Shown here in pieces: positions 1 through 12,800 of a stretch of 64,000 nucleotides of DNA. Position 1 is the stretch's first letter. Each line of letters starts with the position of its first letter. Below the pieces are notes generated by a model that was not told where the DNA came from, did not search any database, and saw nothing but the letters and a program-made list of their open reading frames with translations. The stretch is from assembly GCF_954871325.1 (NCBI RefSeq), contig NC_088775.1, positions 5,567,475-5,631,474 of the forward strand, given 5' to 3'. The translations under genes and the position numbers were made by a program. The stretch is from Gordionus sp. m RMFG-2023. Its lineage: Eukaryota; Nematomorpha; Gordioida; Chordodea; Parachordodidae.

Positions 1-59
1 ATATAAAATGTAATAGACAGTAAAATTTAAATTTTTAAGTTTTCCAATTTTCACTCTCT

Positions 60-600
60 AAATCACTTAGACCTTATTTCTTACTTTCCTGATCTTTCTA
101 TGATAAACAACTACATCATCCTTAAAATTTATTAGAAAAATTTCAAACATTTTATTTTTTATTGCTACTAAGTCATATTGGGAAATGGGAAACCTGGTTT
201 TAAAATATTTAAATTTGAAATTCGAAAAGTCATATTAGGTCCAAAATGTGTTTCAGAATGTATAAAGGTATTAAGTACCTACCTGTAGGGATTTTAAGGA
301 TCGAGTTAGACAAGAATTAAATTTATTTTGTTTTTTTAAAATATATTTCATTTTCATATCGTAATAATAAAGGTTAATAATAGTAATAAAATAATAATCT
401 TTATCACAATTTATAAATATATACATATATATATATGTTTCGGTAAAAGCTAGTTGGATATAAAAAGCATTTGATATTATTTCACAAAAAAAAATTAACT
501 TTTACAATTATCAATACTTTAAATATTGATTTATAGCCGCAAAACAATATACACAGATAATATAATATTATAAATAGAAGACCATTAAAATTGTTATAAT
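60..600. repeat. 3' flank block shared with remnants D and D'
   Basis: Segments such as TTTATTAGAAAAATTTCAAA, TTTCGGTAAAAGCTAGTTGG and TTATAGCCGCAAAACAATAT recur at 43.74-44.19 kb (same orientation) and inverted at 50.29-50.74 kb. It marks the downstream end of a gene unit. No gene seen. Confidence 0.65.
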
Positions 601-699
601 ATATTCTAAAATTTTGATATTGAGAATGATAAAATTATGATTATGATTTATTTAAATTTTGGGAATAATTATGAATATTTGTGCTGATATGAACTTAAT

Positions 700-960
700 T
701 TTGGGAAATTGATTACTCAATAAAAATAGAACATTGAAATAATATTGTGAAAACATGGATACTAATGAAAGACATTTATATGACATTGGAAAAAAATTGA
801 TCTGGCTAATTTAGTAATTGAGAAAAATGTTACTAATAAAAGTACCTGGAAAATTTGATAATTGGGAAAAAGATTACTGTTAAAAGAACCCGGTTAATTT
901 GGTCATTGGGAAAATGGATAATGATAAAGAAACCTAGCTAATTTAAACATAAAAATAGGA
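700..960. repeat. Degenerate tandem repeat, unit about 60-65 bp
   Basis: About four diverged units with the recurring order 'CTAATTT..(T)AATTG(G)GAAAA..GATTACT..TAAAAG.ACC(T/C)GG'. Clear starts near 785, 845, 895 and 935. Non-coding. Not present in the other copies' flanks that can be compared. Confidence 0.5.
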
Positions 961-2700
961 CATTGGGCTCTCAAATCAAGTAACCTATGAGCAAACTAAT
1001 CGGGTTTCCATGAGCCAAATGGAACCGTATTTGTGTTAATGGAACGGATTGTATTTGGGTTAAAGGGCTACGGATAACTCCTTTTTCGATGTAGGGACAT
1101 GGATTACTTCATGGGCCATCCAAGAATGATTCTCTTGACCAGCTCTAGGATAACGATGACCTTGTGGGCCTAAGATGTCGATCAATCTACTATGGATTCG
1201 ATAACGATAATCATATGGGAGTTCAAGCATACAATGGCCTCGATAACTATATTCCGTTGGGAGATCAAGCATACAATGAAATCGTTAGGAATACCCTGTG
1301 GGATATCTATCAATATTGATACTCCGGTTGAAGATTACTCAACAATAGAATTGATATAGGTGCTCTAGGGAGAGATATTGATAATCTAGGCTAGATCATT
1401 CGTAAAAGTCAGCTAACATTGATGCTCTTCTGAGAGATGAAAATTTTAAATGAGGAAGGGGGTAAGAGTGGATGTTAAAAAAGGTAACATCACACGATAA
1501 AGGTAAATGGAGACCAAAGACAAAGATTTTTTAGGAGAAACTGGATGCCTCTAGGAGATGTAGGTTTCCTTTCAATTAATGAAGCGAAACTGTATGTAGA
1601 AATATATTTTAATATATTATTTATACTTTATAAATTATTACATTTGTCAATTAGATATGCCACTTAATATTATATATTATGTGATATCTGAATCAATATA
1701 TATTTTTATATCCTGCCTTTTATTTGTATGTGTTATATAGATTAATAAATATTGTAGAATGTCAAGAGGAACATAAATAAAAGAAAGAGGACAAACAATT
1801 TGGGATAATTGTTTAGAACAAAAGAATTAACATAATAGAAGGAGAAGTTAGAATATATGCAAACAAAACAATGGACAAAATATGGGGATAGATTAAAACA
1901 AAAGGATTGACTAGATGGTAAAAGGGATTGCCAGGATGATAGGATAACTTAGTACATAAAAGAGAGAAAGGAAATAGATATTCTTGTTTCAAATCATAGT
2001 TAATATTGTACAATTCCAGTTATTATAAATGACTTTGGGATAATTTTTACATAGGTGTAAGCGTACAAGTGAGAAAAAATAATAACTGGTAAAATGTTAG
2101 TAAATCTGGGTTATACGGAAATCAATTCGGAGGGATAGGCAGCAAGGATGTGATATCTCTGAGTATGTTCCAACAAAGTACACCAAAATTAGTTGTTTAT
2201 CCACGAATGTATAATGAGTTTGATCGATGGCCTAATTAGAAAGGATGAAGAGGATAGAGATAAAGGAGTGAAAGATATATCATATATAGAGAATATAGGA
2301 ACGTGAAAAATAGGAAAAAAACATGAAGGCTTTTGGAATAATCGCATATCTTTATTTTTTTTTTAGTTTTTTTAAAAAAATACACAATTTAAAAATCATG
2401 CTCTGAACGTAGAATATGATATTAGTATAATAAAGATTAAATAATAATTAGAAATGTATAATAATCCTTATTTTAATTATAGATATTGTCAATAAATAAT
2501 TCAATAGTGTAATATCTAATTATAACACTAAAACTAAACATTTATATTTTTTTTTACAAGACTTGATTGTTAGTTAAAGTGTAGATAGATAATAAAATAA
2601 GATAGAATTATATAAATATATCATCGACTCATAAATTTCTTAAAAGATATTGAATTGATACATTATCACTTTCCACATTTAAAACATAACTTTTTAATAA
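960..2700. other. Gene-free region 3' of copy A with a small less-AT-rich island
   Basis: No exon of the metalloprotease recognised. 1.0-1.55 kb is richer in G+C than the surroundings, with a short minus-strand frame (1060-1290) containing the repeat HCMLDLPTEYSYR / HCMLELPYDYRYR. The repeat on DNA level is GGGAG.TCAAGCATACAATG twice, 46 bp apart. From 1.6 to 2.7 kb only AT-rich sequence is visible. Confidence 0.4.
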
Positions 2701-3470
2701 TTTTCTATATTCTACACAGGGCTCATTTATCGTTTTATTGGAGATATTCTACTTAGAAATAGATATAAAGTTAAATTCAAATATGACTATTATATCCCTT
2801 TTAACCAATCTTTTTCCAATGGCCATCGCTTTACATCAAGAGGATTTGACTAGTCTTTATCTAATGAAACTTATTTAAACTAATTTTTGATAAACGGATT
2901 ATCCAAGAAGGCAGGTTTTACCTAAGAAATGAACGTGATCTTTAAATTAAAATTTTAATTCTGGATCATCATCATAAATTTCCTAGATTCTCACTTTCCT
3001 CATTCAAACCCCTCATAATTGCACTCTGCCTTTTTATTTAAGTTCATTACAAATAAAAATGGATCGCCAAAGATTTAGGACATATAGGATATAATAACTT
3101 GTCTCATGTGTTTTAGATAAACTCCACTCTTTACTAAATAAATGTTATGGATATGAATAAAATTCTTTTAATTTCTAAAATTATAACCAATTTTATTCGT
3201 ATTAGATTTTAAATATATTTGATATTTAAATATTCTAAATTAATTAAATTTTATGTTAAACTGCTAATAAATTTTTCCAATCGTTGATTGCGTGATGCCT
3301 TTTCACCTTATTGATCAAAATTTACTAAAAAAATGATAATTTCTTAAATATATTATTATAGTATATTTTTAAAGCCAAATTAATAAAATCATATACTCCA
3401 AAACTCAAGCAAATTGTTTTAAGGTAAAATCTCCCAACTATCTCATTGATATGTCTATAAAATTAAATTT
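2700..3470. repeat. Downstream block of copy A homologous to 22.03-22.95 kb of copy B
   Basis: Shared stretches include TTTACATCAAGAG (about 2.83 and 22.05 kb), TTAATTCTGGATCATCATC (2.96 and 22.46 kb) and TAATTGCACTCTG (3.02 and 22.53 kb). It shows that the duplicated unit extends well past the stop codon. No coding exon supported. Confidence 0.6.
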
Positions 3471-3760
3471 TCTTCATTTATTCTCAAAAGGAAAAATTAT
3501 ATATAAATAATAAATTAACAGAAAATATTTTTGTCTTCTGTCGCAAGCTAAAATATGTTTAAGTTTATACTCCTATCAAATAGCTTTGCAAAAAATATGA
3601 TAAAAACAAACCAAACTATTTTATTTTTTTTTAAAAACTAAAGAATAATCACAAAATATTATAATATATTCTATAAACTATATGATATAGGATATGTATA
3701 CCCATACTATATTTCCTAATAATGAATAAATTAATTTTATTTACAAAGTCAGTTAATAAG

Positions 3761-3811
3761 CTAAAAATCGATCAATTTCTTGGAGTAGCGTATTTCAATT
3801 TGTAATTCACC
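3761..3811 (-). CDS. Copy A exon E17: last exon, spacer end and stop
   Basis: 51 bp after ATATCAG. Reads GELQIEIRYSKKLIDF then TAG. Fits the spacer end (I-x-Y-x-Y/S) and keeps phase 0 with E16. The protein thus ends after the spacer with no extra TSP1 repeats. Short exon, hence moderate confidence. The same frame in B lacks the AG acceptor and is interrupted. Confidence 0.55.
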   Translation of the reverse strand, partial: GELQIEIRYSKKLIDF

Positions 3812-6800
3812 CTGATATAAAATTGCCTTAGATTCTTTTTTATCTTTATTTTTAAAAAATATTAAAATATAATATTAGGTTAGGCAACGTTTTAAATACA
3901 TTATAGAGAAGTGTAATTAAAAATGGGTATGACTGGTCTAAGGCCAATCAATAAATTTAATAAGAAGAAAAAACCCAAAATCTAGGAATAGACCTATGTA
4001 TGTTGTTATAATAATTATTATCATCATACCCAATGATATGATTTAATTTACTCTGCAAACTAAATTTTTTATACATTTTAATTCATTTTTTTCTGTTATC
4101 AACTTGTAATAATGGTGGTGGTTGTAATGTCATAAAGTGGAAAATTTAATGACTTTTTTGGATATTAATTAACTTTTTTTAGGGAACTATAGAGATGTGT
4201 GGCCAATCTTTCTATAAGATAAGAAAAATTTTAAATAAGAAATATATAATAAAAAAACAAGAGATAGTAATCTCTCATATCATAGTATAATAGATTTTTG
4301 AATTAGTTTAAATAAAAAATCTAATGTAAATAAATAACCTGAATTTTTAGGGGACCCGTTAACTTTTCCGAAATTATGATTTCGTTATCTCCATCTATTT
4401 TATAGGTTATATCAGTGAGCGTATTTATCTGAGTACCAGTTAATTTATTTCCATTTCGGGTTAAAACTAAGCATTTCACATGAATTAATATTAAATAAAA
4501 GATTTATGTAAATATTTGTGACATAAAGCAGAATAATATAATATACTATATTTCGCATTTTTATAATCAAAATCTTATTTTTTTTTAAAACATGAAATAA
4601 ATCAAAAATTTTATATAATTATATTAGTGTAAACTTATTTTCAAATAATAATAAAAATTTTTAAATAAAAATTTTTTAAATAAAAATTTTTTAAATAAAA
4701 ATTTAAGTACTAAAATGTGCTATTTTTTATTCCAATAAATGTTAATAGTTAATATCTTAAAAATTGATTTAATAAAAACGGATGAAACTTTTCAGATAAA
4801 ATAGTTTAAAATAAAATATACGTAAAAAACCAAGTCAAAATCTACCGACTAAAAAAAATAAAGTCAACCATAACATAGATTCTTTTAAGGAGGAATTGAA
4901 CTATAAAAATATAAATTTCTTTACCAATACTACTTCCGGGTCCTCTTAATCCATTGTAATATACTAGCTCGAGTTTAAAATATAAAACTTTTATGTCTTT
5001 ATTTAAATTTGCAATATCCGTCATATCTGTATTCATATAATCATCCTCATAATTATTATATTTAAACTAAGTAAAAAAACATATTTTTAACTATTTCTAT
5101 AAAATGGGTGTTTAATATAATATTTATACTTAAGGGTCTTCGAAAAAACTAATTAAAAAAATAGCAATAATATGCATGTTTTGTATTCAATCATTAAAAA
5201 TATTTAATATAAATAACTTGATATTTTTAAAATGAAGGGAAGGAGAGGGAAAAAAATATAGCTGAAAATGTTTTTATGGTTAAGAGCCTGTGCTTCAAAA
5301 ATATTTAATATAGAGTCTTACCATTAGTTAAAATAATCCTTTTTTCATCTTCAAAGGGAACACATTGAGAATTATCCCCTTTACATGTTCCGCATTTGTC
5401 AAATTTAGACGTCGAAGATAATTGATTATCACAACCTATAGGCTAATAAAAATAAATTTACAATTAATCAAAATCTCTAAAAATATGTTAGCTTTTAAGC
5501 CTTTTGACCCAAAAATTCTCTAAGAAATTATGATGCTTATATAAATTTTTTAAATTATAAATGTATGCTTATTATTATCAATTTTTTAAAATAAATCTTG
5601 TTTGTGATTTAAATCACTAATATCAACATTTTGAAAATCAAATATTTTAAAATATAGCTGTTTGCGCGAACTTAAATCCGAAGGCATTCCTATTAGACTT
5701 GAACCAAACAGCATATCTAGAACCAACGGGAAACTTCCTGATGGAATATTATGAATTCCTTGGTCAAGGGGTCAAATTCTTTTTTGTGTCTCACTTGCAT
5801 TTATCCAAATGCACCATCCAACTGCAACGTCAATTCTCTTATCCTCGCAGAAACCCGGAAAATCAGTAAATACATCCCCATCGATCCTAGTTACTCAGTC
5901 ATAACCATCGCCTACTATATCCATTTTTACCACTTTCGACAGTAAAGCTCAATGCTCTTTTAGAGAATTGGGGAGACAGATTCGCGAAAAGACTGATCAG
6001 CCTAAGGAATCACTTTTTTTTCTACAAAGGTTTGCTACCGGTATTAATTATTCTTTATTTCTTCGATCTCCCATGTCTGTCTCCTTATACTTTCTTTCTT
6101 TCCTTCCTCTTCCTAGTTTCTCTTTACTATTTTCATTTTTTAGACGTGTTTTTTTTAAATCTTTATCCTTTAGTTATGCTAAATTATAATTTTATATTTA
6201 TCGCCCTTATTAATTTTGTCTTAGAAATAAATAGTAATATGCTTTTCCTTTTTTTTTAATAATATATTATATTAGTTTTTTTAAACAAATGAAGAAACAA
6301 ATTGAAAGAATATGAAATGTGCAAGTATATTTTAAAGGATTAAAAATTTAAAAAAGATAAATAATTTAAAGTGGAAATTATATAAAGTTTTGTTTAGACT
6401 AATAATATTTAAAACTTTTATAGATAATTTTATGTATACCGTAAACAAAAGCAATGAGTTTAAATCTTGTATAATTACTAAATTAAATTCCCATAACAAA
6501 GAATGTATAACCAATTTTAAAACGATAAATTGATTCTGTTTATGTATTGTAAAATATTTATTAAATATCGAAGTAATTTATATAGGTAATTAGGATATTT
6601 AGTTTTAAATTAATGAAACCAATTGCTTTTAAAAGTAACTTCAACAATGATGTTATAAATATTCGTTTCTGAAATAAATACATATTCTTGAAAAAAAGTT
6701 AATATAAAAAAAAATATTCATATTAATATCGATTTGGCATATATTGTATTTATCAAAATAAAGTCAAAAAATTCAAATTTAACTGACTATAATAGCACCG

Positions 6801-9800
6801 TTTAAACACATATCTAAAGAGTTATCCGCTCTAACGAGTGTTCCATCCACTGCTTTTCCAATACTCATATACGTATCTATGGGCTTAACATAGCAATATA
6901 GAACACATGGTTCATCAGCTATATTATATATTTATTATTACGTAAACAATTAAAAAAATAAAAAGAAATTGAAAGTTAGATAATCAAAATAATAACAATA
7001 ATATACCTAATTCTGAATAAATTGAAGAACGATCATACTTCGTACACAGAGCCTGATTTTTTTTATTATTTCTGCTAAACTAATAATATTAAAATGGGAA
7101 ATATTTGTTGAATTAATTATAATATAAAATATTGAGTAAATATTACCATATTTTTGCAGACTTTATATGCTATTTTGGCACCTTGGCAGTAGTGTCCACC
7201 GAACTTCGGCCTTAGAAATATATAATAATAATAATATAATTTAAAAGAGAATTTAGTTCATTTTAACAACTTATACAGGGAAAAAACTTGGTTATTTTAA
7301 ATAGATAGTTTATATGGGTATATTATATTTAATTCTTCATTTGGTTCTTGTCATTCTAATAAATCTTGTGATTGATGATGTGTTTTATTAAATAGTTATA
7401 ATTGTAATTCAAAGTTTTTCGACATCCTCTGCATCTAAATTTATGCTAGGGAGTGTAGAGTATGTGGTCATCATGGAAATTTAACATAAATTTGATTTAA
7501 TAGTTGTCTATTCTGTATGGAATTTTCTAACTTTTTGTTGGACACTTTATCAATTCTTTTGATAATCCATAATAATTCGCAGGTAACTAGTTTAGGATAT
7601 GTTTAAAAACTGAATGATTTTACAAGATTAGAACTCACATGATTGTGAAAAGCGTTTAATTTGGAAGGGCAGTAATATTTTTTCATGTAAGAATTTATAA
7701 AATAAATAGAAGCCTAAGTCTACCCCTCCTAATTCCAATAACTTTATATGTTAAAATAATATAAGAACAATTGGCATCTCTAAAGTTTCAGATGATGTCA
7801 TCAGCATTGTATTTTTTTTATTTCAAAAAATTCTATTAATACCGTGGATTGTTGCACCTTCTTGTCCTTTTGGCAAAGCCTATTGTATCATCTCCTCGGC
7901 ATTTTGACCAAGACGACCAGGAACTCCATGAACCGGCCTTTTCTTGAAATTTTCTTTTTAAAATGCACTTTCCCTTGTAACATATCTTTTGTGTATTTAA
8001 AAAATAATTAGAATATAAAAAGCATTTACTAAATGAAATGCTTGGTCTTTATCGGAAATATAAATATGATGTCAGTAGAATTAACCCTTGTATAACATTT
8101 AATAAAGATAATTAGCTTGTGATATAATTATGATTTGGAAATATATTTTTATTATAAAACGGATCTATTTGATAAGCAAAATAATAAAAATTTATCAAAA
8201 ATAAAACAGCAATTTTTAATTTGCACTGAAGGCTAAGGTCAAAGATATACATCGACAAGGCAAAGAATGCTATAATAATAAATAATAAGATGAATACAAT
8301 CTTCCATCATTGATTAAACAATAGCAGGCTGATGAGCTTATTAGTCCACAGGCATTAATAGCTAAAGATAGTATTATATCATCCCAATTTAATAATCAAT
8401 AATTATATTAACTAATTAAGAATATTTTATATATAGTATTTACTTCATAATTGTTTTTTTTATTTAAATATATTAATAATCAAGTGTTCCGATCAAAATG
8501 TTAAATTTGTTTTAATGGCAATGCTTTTTAACCGAATTAATTACTAGACACGAATCTAAAATATGGTAAAGATCGTGGTCAACTTGTCTAAACATTATAT
8601 GATATATATTTTCTTAATTCCATCTCCCCTATTTTTATTGGATTTCCTCTGATACCTTATACATGTCAGGGTTATTTGATATTATAATTTTTGCATGTTA
8701 TCAGTTAACTGTAAACCATAAATTAAATATAATTTTTAAAATAAAAATATTAAATTATTTATATAATCTGCTCATGGTAAAAAATACTCAGATATGCCCA
8801 TGATGTTACAGTATAGTCAATTCGCGTAATTATTTATATACAATATGCCTATTATCTATTAATATGTCAATTTGTATAATATCTTATAAAATTGTTAGAA
8901 ATTTAGGATAGATATTCTTCAGCATGTTAAAATACATTTTCCCACAAAACCACATTATTAACATCCAAAAAAAGTTTAAATAACACAATCACTTGCTGAT
9001 AGAGTTTGTTAAATGTAAAGTAATTTTGCTGATAACGTATCCCAGAATAAATAGAATATATATTGTATAAAAATTAGAGACAATTTTGTAACTTAGAATT
9101 GACTAAGATATTAATTTAATCACTTATTGTTCGTATTAAATGTAACATATTATATTTAATATTGTGTATATAGAATAAAGTATTATAAATAAAAGAAGAT
9201 AAGATATATAATTATACTGCTTCAGTTTGGGAATTCGATAACTTATTGCTTAATCGATTACAAGGCAGGAAATTTAAGAGTTCCGGTATATTGCGATAAA
9301 ACCTCATCGAAGTACATCTTAAATCAGTGCAGTTACTCTAGTGATTGAAAAAGAATGTAATAAAAATTAGTAAATATTTTGAAATTTATTTTGAATTTTA
9401 CATAAAAATTAAGATATGCCATATCTTTCATTTTTTTAGGATCATTTTTTTAAAATGGTACATTTTTTTTGTTGATAATTATTGTAATGATCAAGGATGC
9501 CCGGAAAAAAAATTACACCGAATTTTTTATATATTATAATTTAAAGATTTTTTATGTTATTTGAGTTTTGCCTCTTTCTGGTAATTACTTTATATTCTTT
9601 TTAAGATTTTCAGGTTATTTAGAAGTCTTCAAATTTACACAATGAAGTGAAAACTATCTTTCAAAAGTTACTCTGAATGCTATCAATTATAAAAAAACCC
9701 AATTCTAATCATTTAGTTTTCTTTGAAGAAGGTAAATATCATTGAAGAAATTTTTAAGAGAATAAAATTTTGTAAAGGGAACAATAAGGTTTTCATAACG

Positions 9801-12800
9801 GATTAACCATGATAATGAGGAATCTTATTTTACGCAGTTTAAGTTTGGCATTATTTATTTTTTAATTTATTATTAGATTTTTTTCCAAAGTTGTATTATC
9901 TTTGTCTTATTAAAGTAGACATCATTAACATAAATGTCAATTGATATCTAATCAAGAGATCTACTCAATTTAAGGTCAACCACTTCCTCTTAATAAACTA
10001 GCCTATCCTTGGGGAGTCAGGAATATTTTTGTCAACATAAAAAATTGATATAGTTGTCAAATAAAAGTTTGACTGAAAAACTCTTGGTTTTAATAAGTAA
10101 AATTTGGTCTTTGGAGGGGGTTTAAAACATAAAAATTCGATATGATTAATAAATATAATTAAAATATCTTTTGATTGTAACGTTAATCATCAATCCAAGT
10201 GGGCAGGTCTAAAACTTTGAGAGGAATTTTAGGATATTTTTTATTCTAATTATAAAATTTTTACTAGTAATTACTCTAAGTGAATGGTTTTATGGGGTTA
10301 TATATTTATTTGAATAATATATCCAATTAAAGAGGAATAAAATATTTTCACAGACTTTATTAAAAATTATGGCGCTAAGCAGATTAAGTCATAAAAGGTA
10401 AAGATTGCTTTTACTTTAAAACATAATGGTAGATAAATATTCTAAATGCTAAAAAGGGAAATGTAATATAAAATAACTTTTAATATTTAGTATAAATATG
10501 GATAAATAAAATAAGCCATAACTATTTATCTGCTCACAATCGTATCAAATAAATCTGTAATATTTTTAAATCTTAAAATTTCTGCAAAACTCCATTCAAA
10601 ATTTATAGATTCATAAATTTCAATTAGTTTAAAATATCATTCATAAGTAATTACAGTTTCTTACAAGTATAAGTCATATAGCTTTATTAAACCTTTGTTA
10701 TAAAAATTTTTAAATGCTCAATTAGAGTAATGTCTAAATAATAAGGCATTCAAAAGATATTTTAATTAGCTATCATTTAATATCCCTTTATAAAAAAACT
10801 AGCCTGTTCTAGAGACCTAGATTTACCCATTTTAAGTGATAATTAATACTACAACCAAACTTTTTTAAAACTATCTTTCATTCATATTCAATTTTTTTTA
10901 TAACCCCTCTCTCCTCCAGACTAAATACTACCCTTAAAACCAATACTATCATTACAGCCATATGATATTTCAATACTCATATTGAGTATTTATTTACTAA
11001 AGTTTTTACAAATTATGGCCCTCCCAGACATAACTAGCACACTTAGACAAATAATTTAAAATCCAAAGATATTTGTTTATACCCATATTAAATTTTTTAT
11101 GTCCTACCGCCCCCTCCCGACTATTTTAGCAGAGCAAACTAAAATTTTGAGATGCAATTTTCTATATATATGTGAGAATCTATAAGCCAATTTTATTTTT
11201 TTATGAAACATTTTCTAGGTCCAAATTGAGACCCCAGGAACGACAAGCTTTATGTAGATTCAATTGTGGAACAAATAACGAGGGAGGTTGACGATAACTA
11301 TCCGCATTTGCTAAGCAATTTCCTCCATTTCTAGGTTTTTATTTATATAAATTCTATTTAAATATAAATCATATTATAATACTCTATACATTTTAAGCCA
11401 TTATGAATCATCTAAATAAAACACCTTTATACAATCGTGGAGATGGAGACAAATAACATTAAATAATTTTAAAATTTACCTTAAATAATCGTCTATTTCT
11501 CGAACATTGCATCTAGACCATTCACCTTTTCTTGGGTATGTAGAACCATGGTGCATTATACCACCTAGAGAAGATGAATTGCACCCATTGTCTTCATCAT
11601 GTTTTGCTCCAAACCTGTAAATTATTTTAAAATTATTAATGCTTAAGATAATAGGCCCTACTAGCGAAATCACGAGGGTTAGGCTATATTTTTCTTACTA
11701 AGCAGTTTTTTAAGTCGACTCAAATAGAGCCGTTTAACAACACTAACTAACATTGTTTTTTAAACTAAAATAGGTTCCTCTTGATTATATCGTAATCTCT
11801 TTCGATTCCTCGTATTTATTAGATTTTAATTTTTTTTAGAGGTCTTAATGAATGCACGTTATTATAGTAAATATTAATTTTAAATACAAATGGCCCGTTT
11901 CATGTGCAATGGTTATTGCTGTCTCCGTATCCGACGGGTGAATTAAAGAACAACTTCTATCCGCATCGCAGATACCTTCTCTTTTCGCATAACCTATAAA
12001 AATATAAAATACGCTATTGTTCAAAAAAAAATTAAGGTTTGAATGAACTAGATATTCCAATTTGAAGTCTTTTAAAGTTGTTTTATATTTTCGAACTTAA
12101 AGTTCTCACTTTTAAACTTGTAATTGTAAGATATTATAGGAACCGTCACTAGTATCTTTCTAAATTATGTAAAATAAGGAAGGATATTGTTAATAAACAT
12201 TTTTTTTTAAAAAATGGTCTTCTCCAAACATAGTAAACGCGGGAAAACAGAAGTGTTGTTAAACGGCTTAATTTGAGCCAATTTTTAAAAACAGCTAACT
12301 CAATATTTTAGCCAGAAAAATATTACCTAAGCCATGATATTTCGCTAATAGACGTTGAAACCTTTGTGCCAGCTATCAGAATTTTCAGTTTTACCTAATA
12401 TTTTTCTGGATATACTATTGAGTTAGCCGTTTTTAAAAATAAGCTCAAATCGAGCCCTTTAACAAAGAAAACAATGATAAAAACAAGGACCAAAAATAAT
12501 CAAGCTTAAAATATCATTTTAACAAAATTCTTAAACATTTTATAATTTAAATTTAGAACAAATTTAATATAAAGTTAGTTATTTACAGATTAGTTCTCTG
12601 TATGATAAAAAGTCATACTATTTTTTTTTATTTATTTGAAAATGATTTATTTTGATATTATTATAAAGTTATATAAAATAACTTGCAAACTATGTTTAAA
12701 ATAACATATAAGAGATATAATTCAAAAAACGTATGTATATTAAAAACCTTTTAAAAAAATTTCATTGCCAAACAAAATGGACAAGTTTATAAAATAATTT

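Noticed and set aside
1813-2013. 66-residue hydrophobic minus-strand frame
   Set aside because: Low-complexity frame in AT-rich sequence with no counterpart in the homologous flanks; chance is sufficient.
2972-3025. Minus-strand frame SAIMRGLNEESENLGN as the last exon of copy A (also SAIIRGLIEERVNLGN in copy B)
   Set aside because: The frame is similar in both copies, but the acceptor has no pyrimidine tract. E17 at 3761-3811 fits the spacer end better and stops earlier. The similarity is explained by the shared duplicated flank.
10345-10400. Block TATGGC.CTAAGCAGATTAAG, conserved between A and B (30.80 kb), as an extra exon
   Set aside because: Lacks a consistent open frame with splice sites, and E8 to E9 already join in phase with the expected protein order. 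It is just conserved intron sequence.
11845-12060. 71-residue minus-strand frame taken as one protein
   Set aside because: Only 11888-11993 is exon E6. The N-terminal residues and the part after HETGHL are intron read-through.
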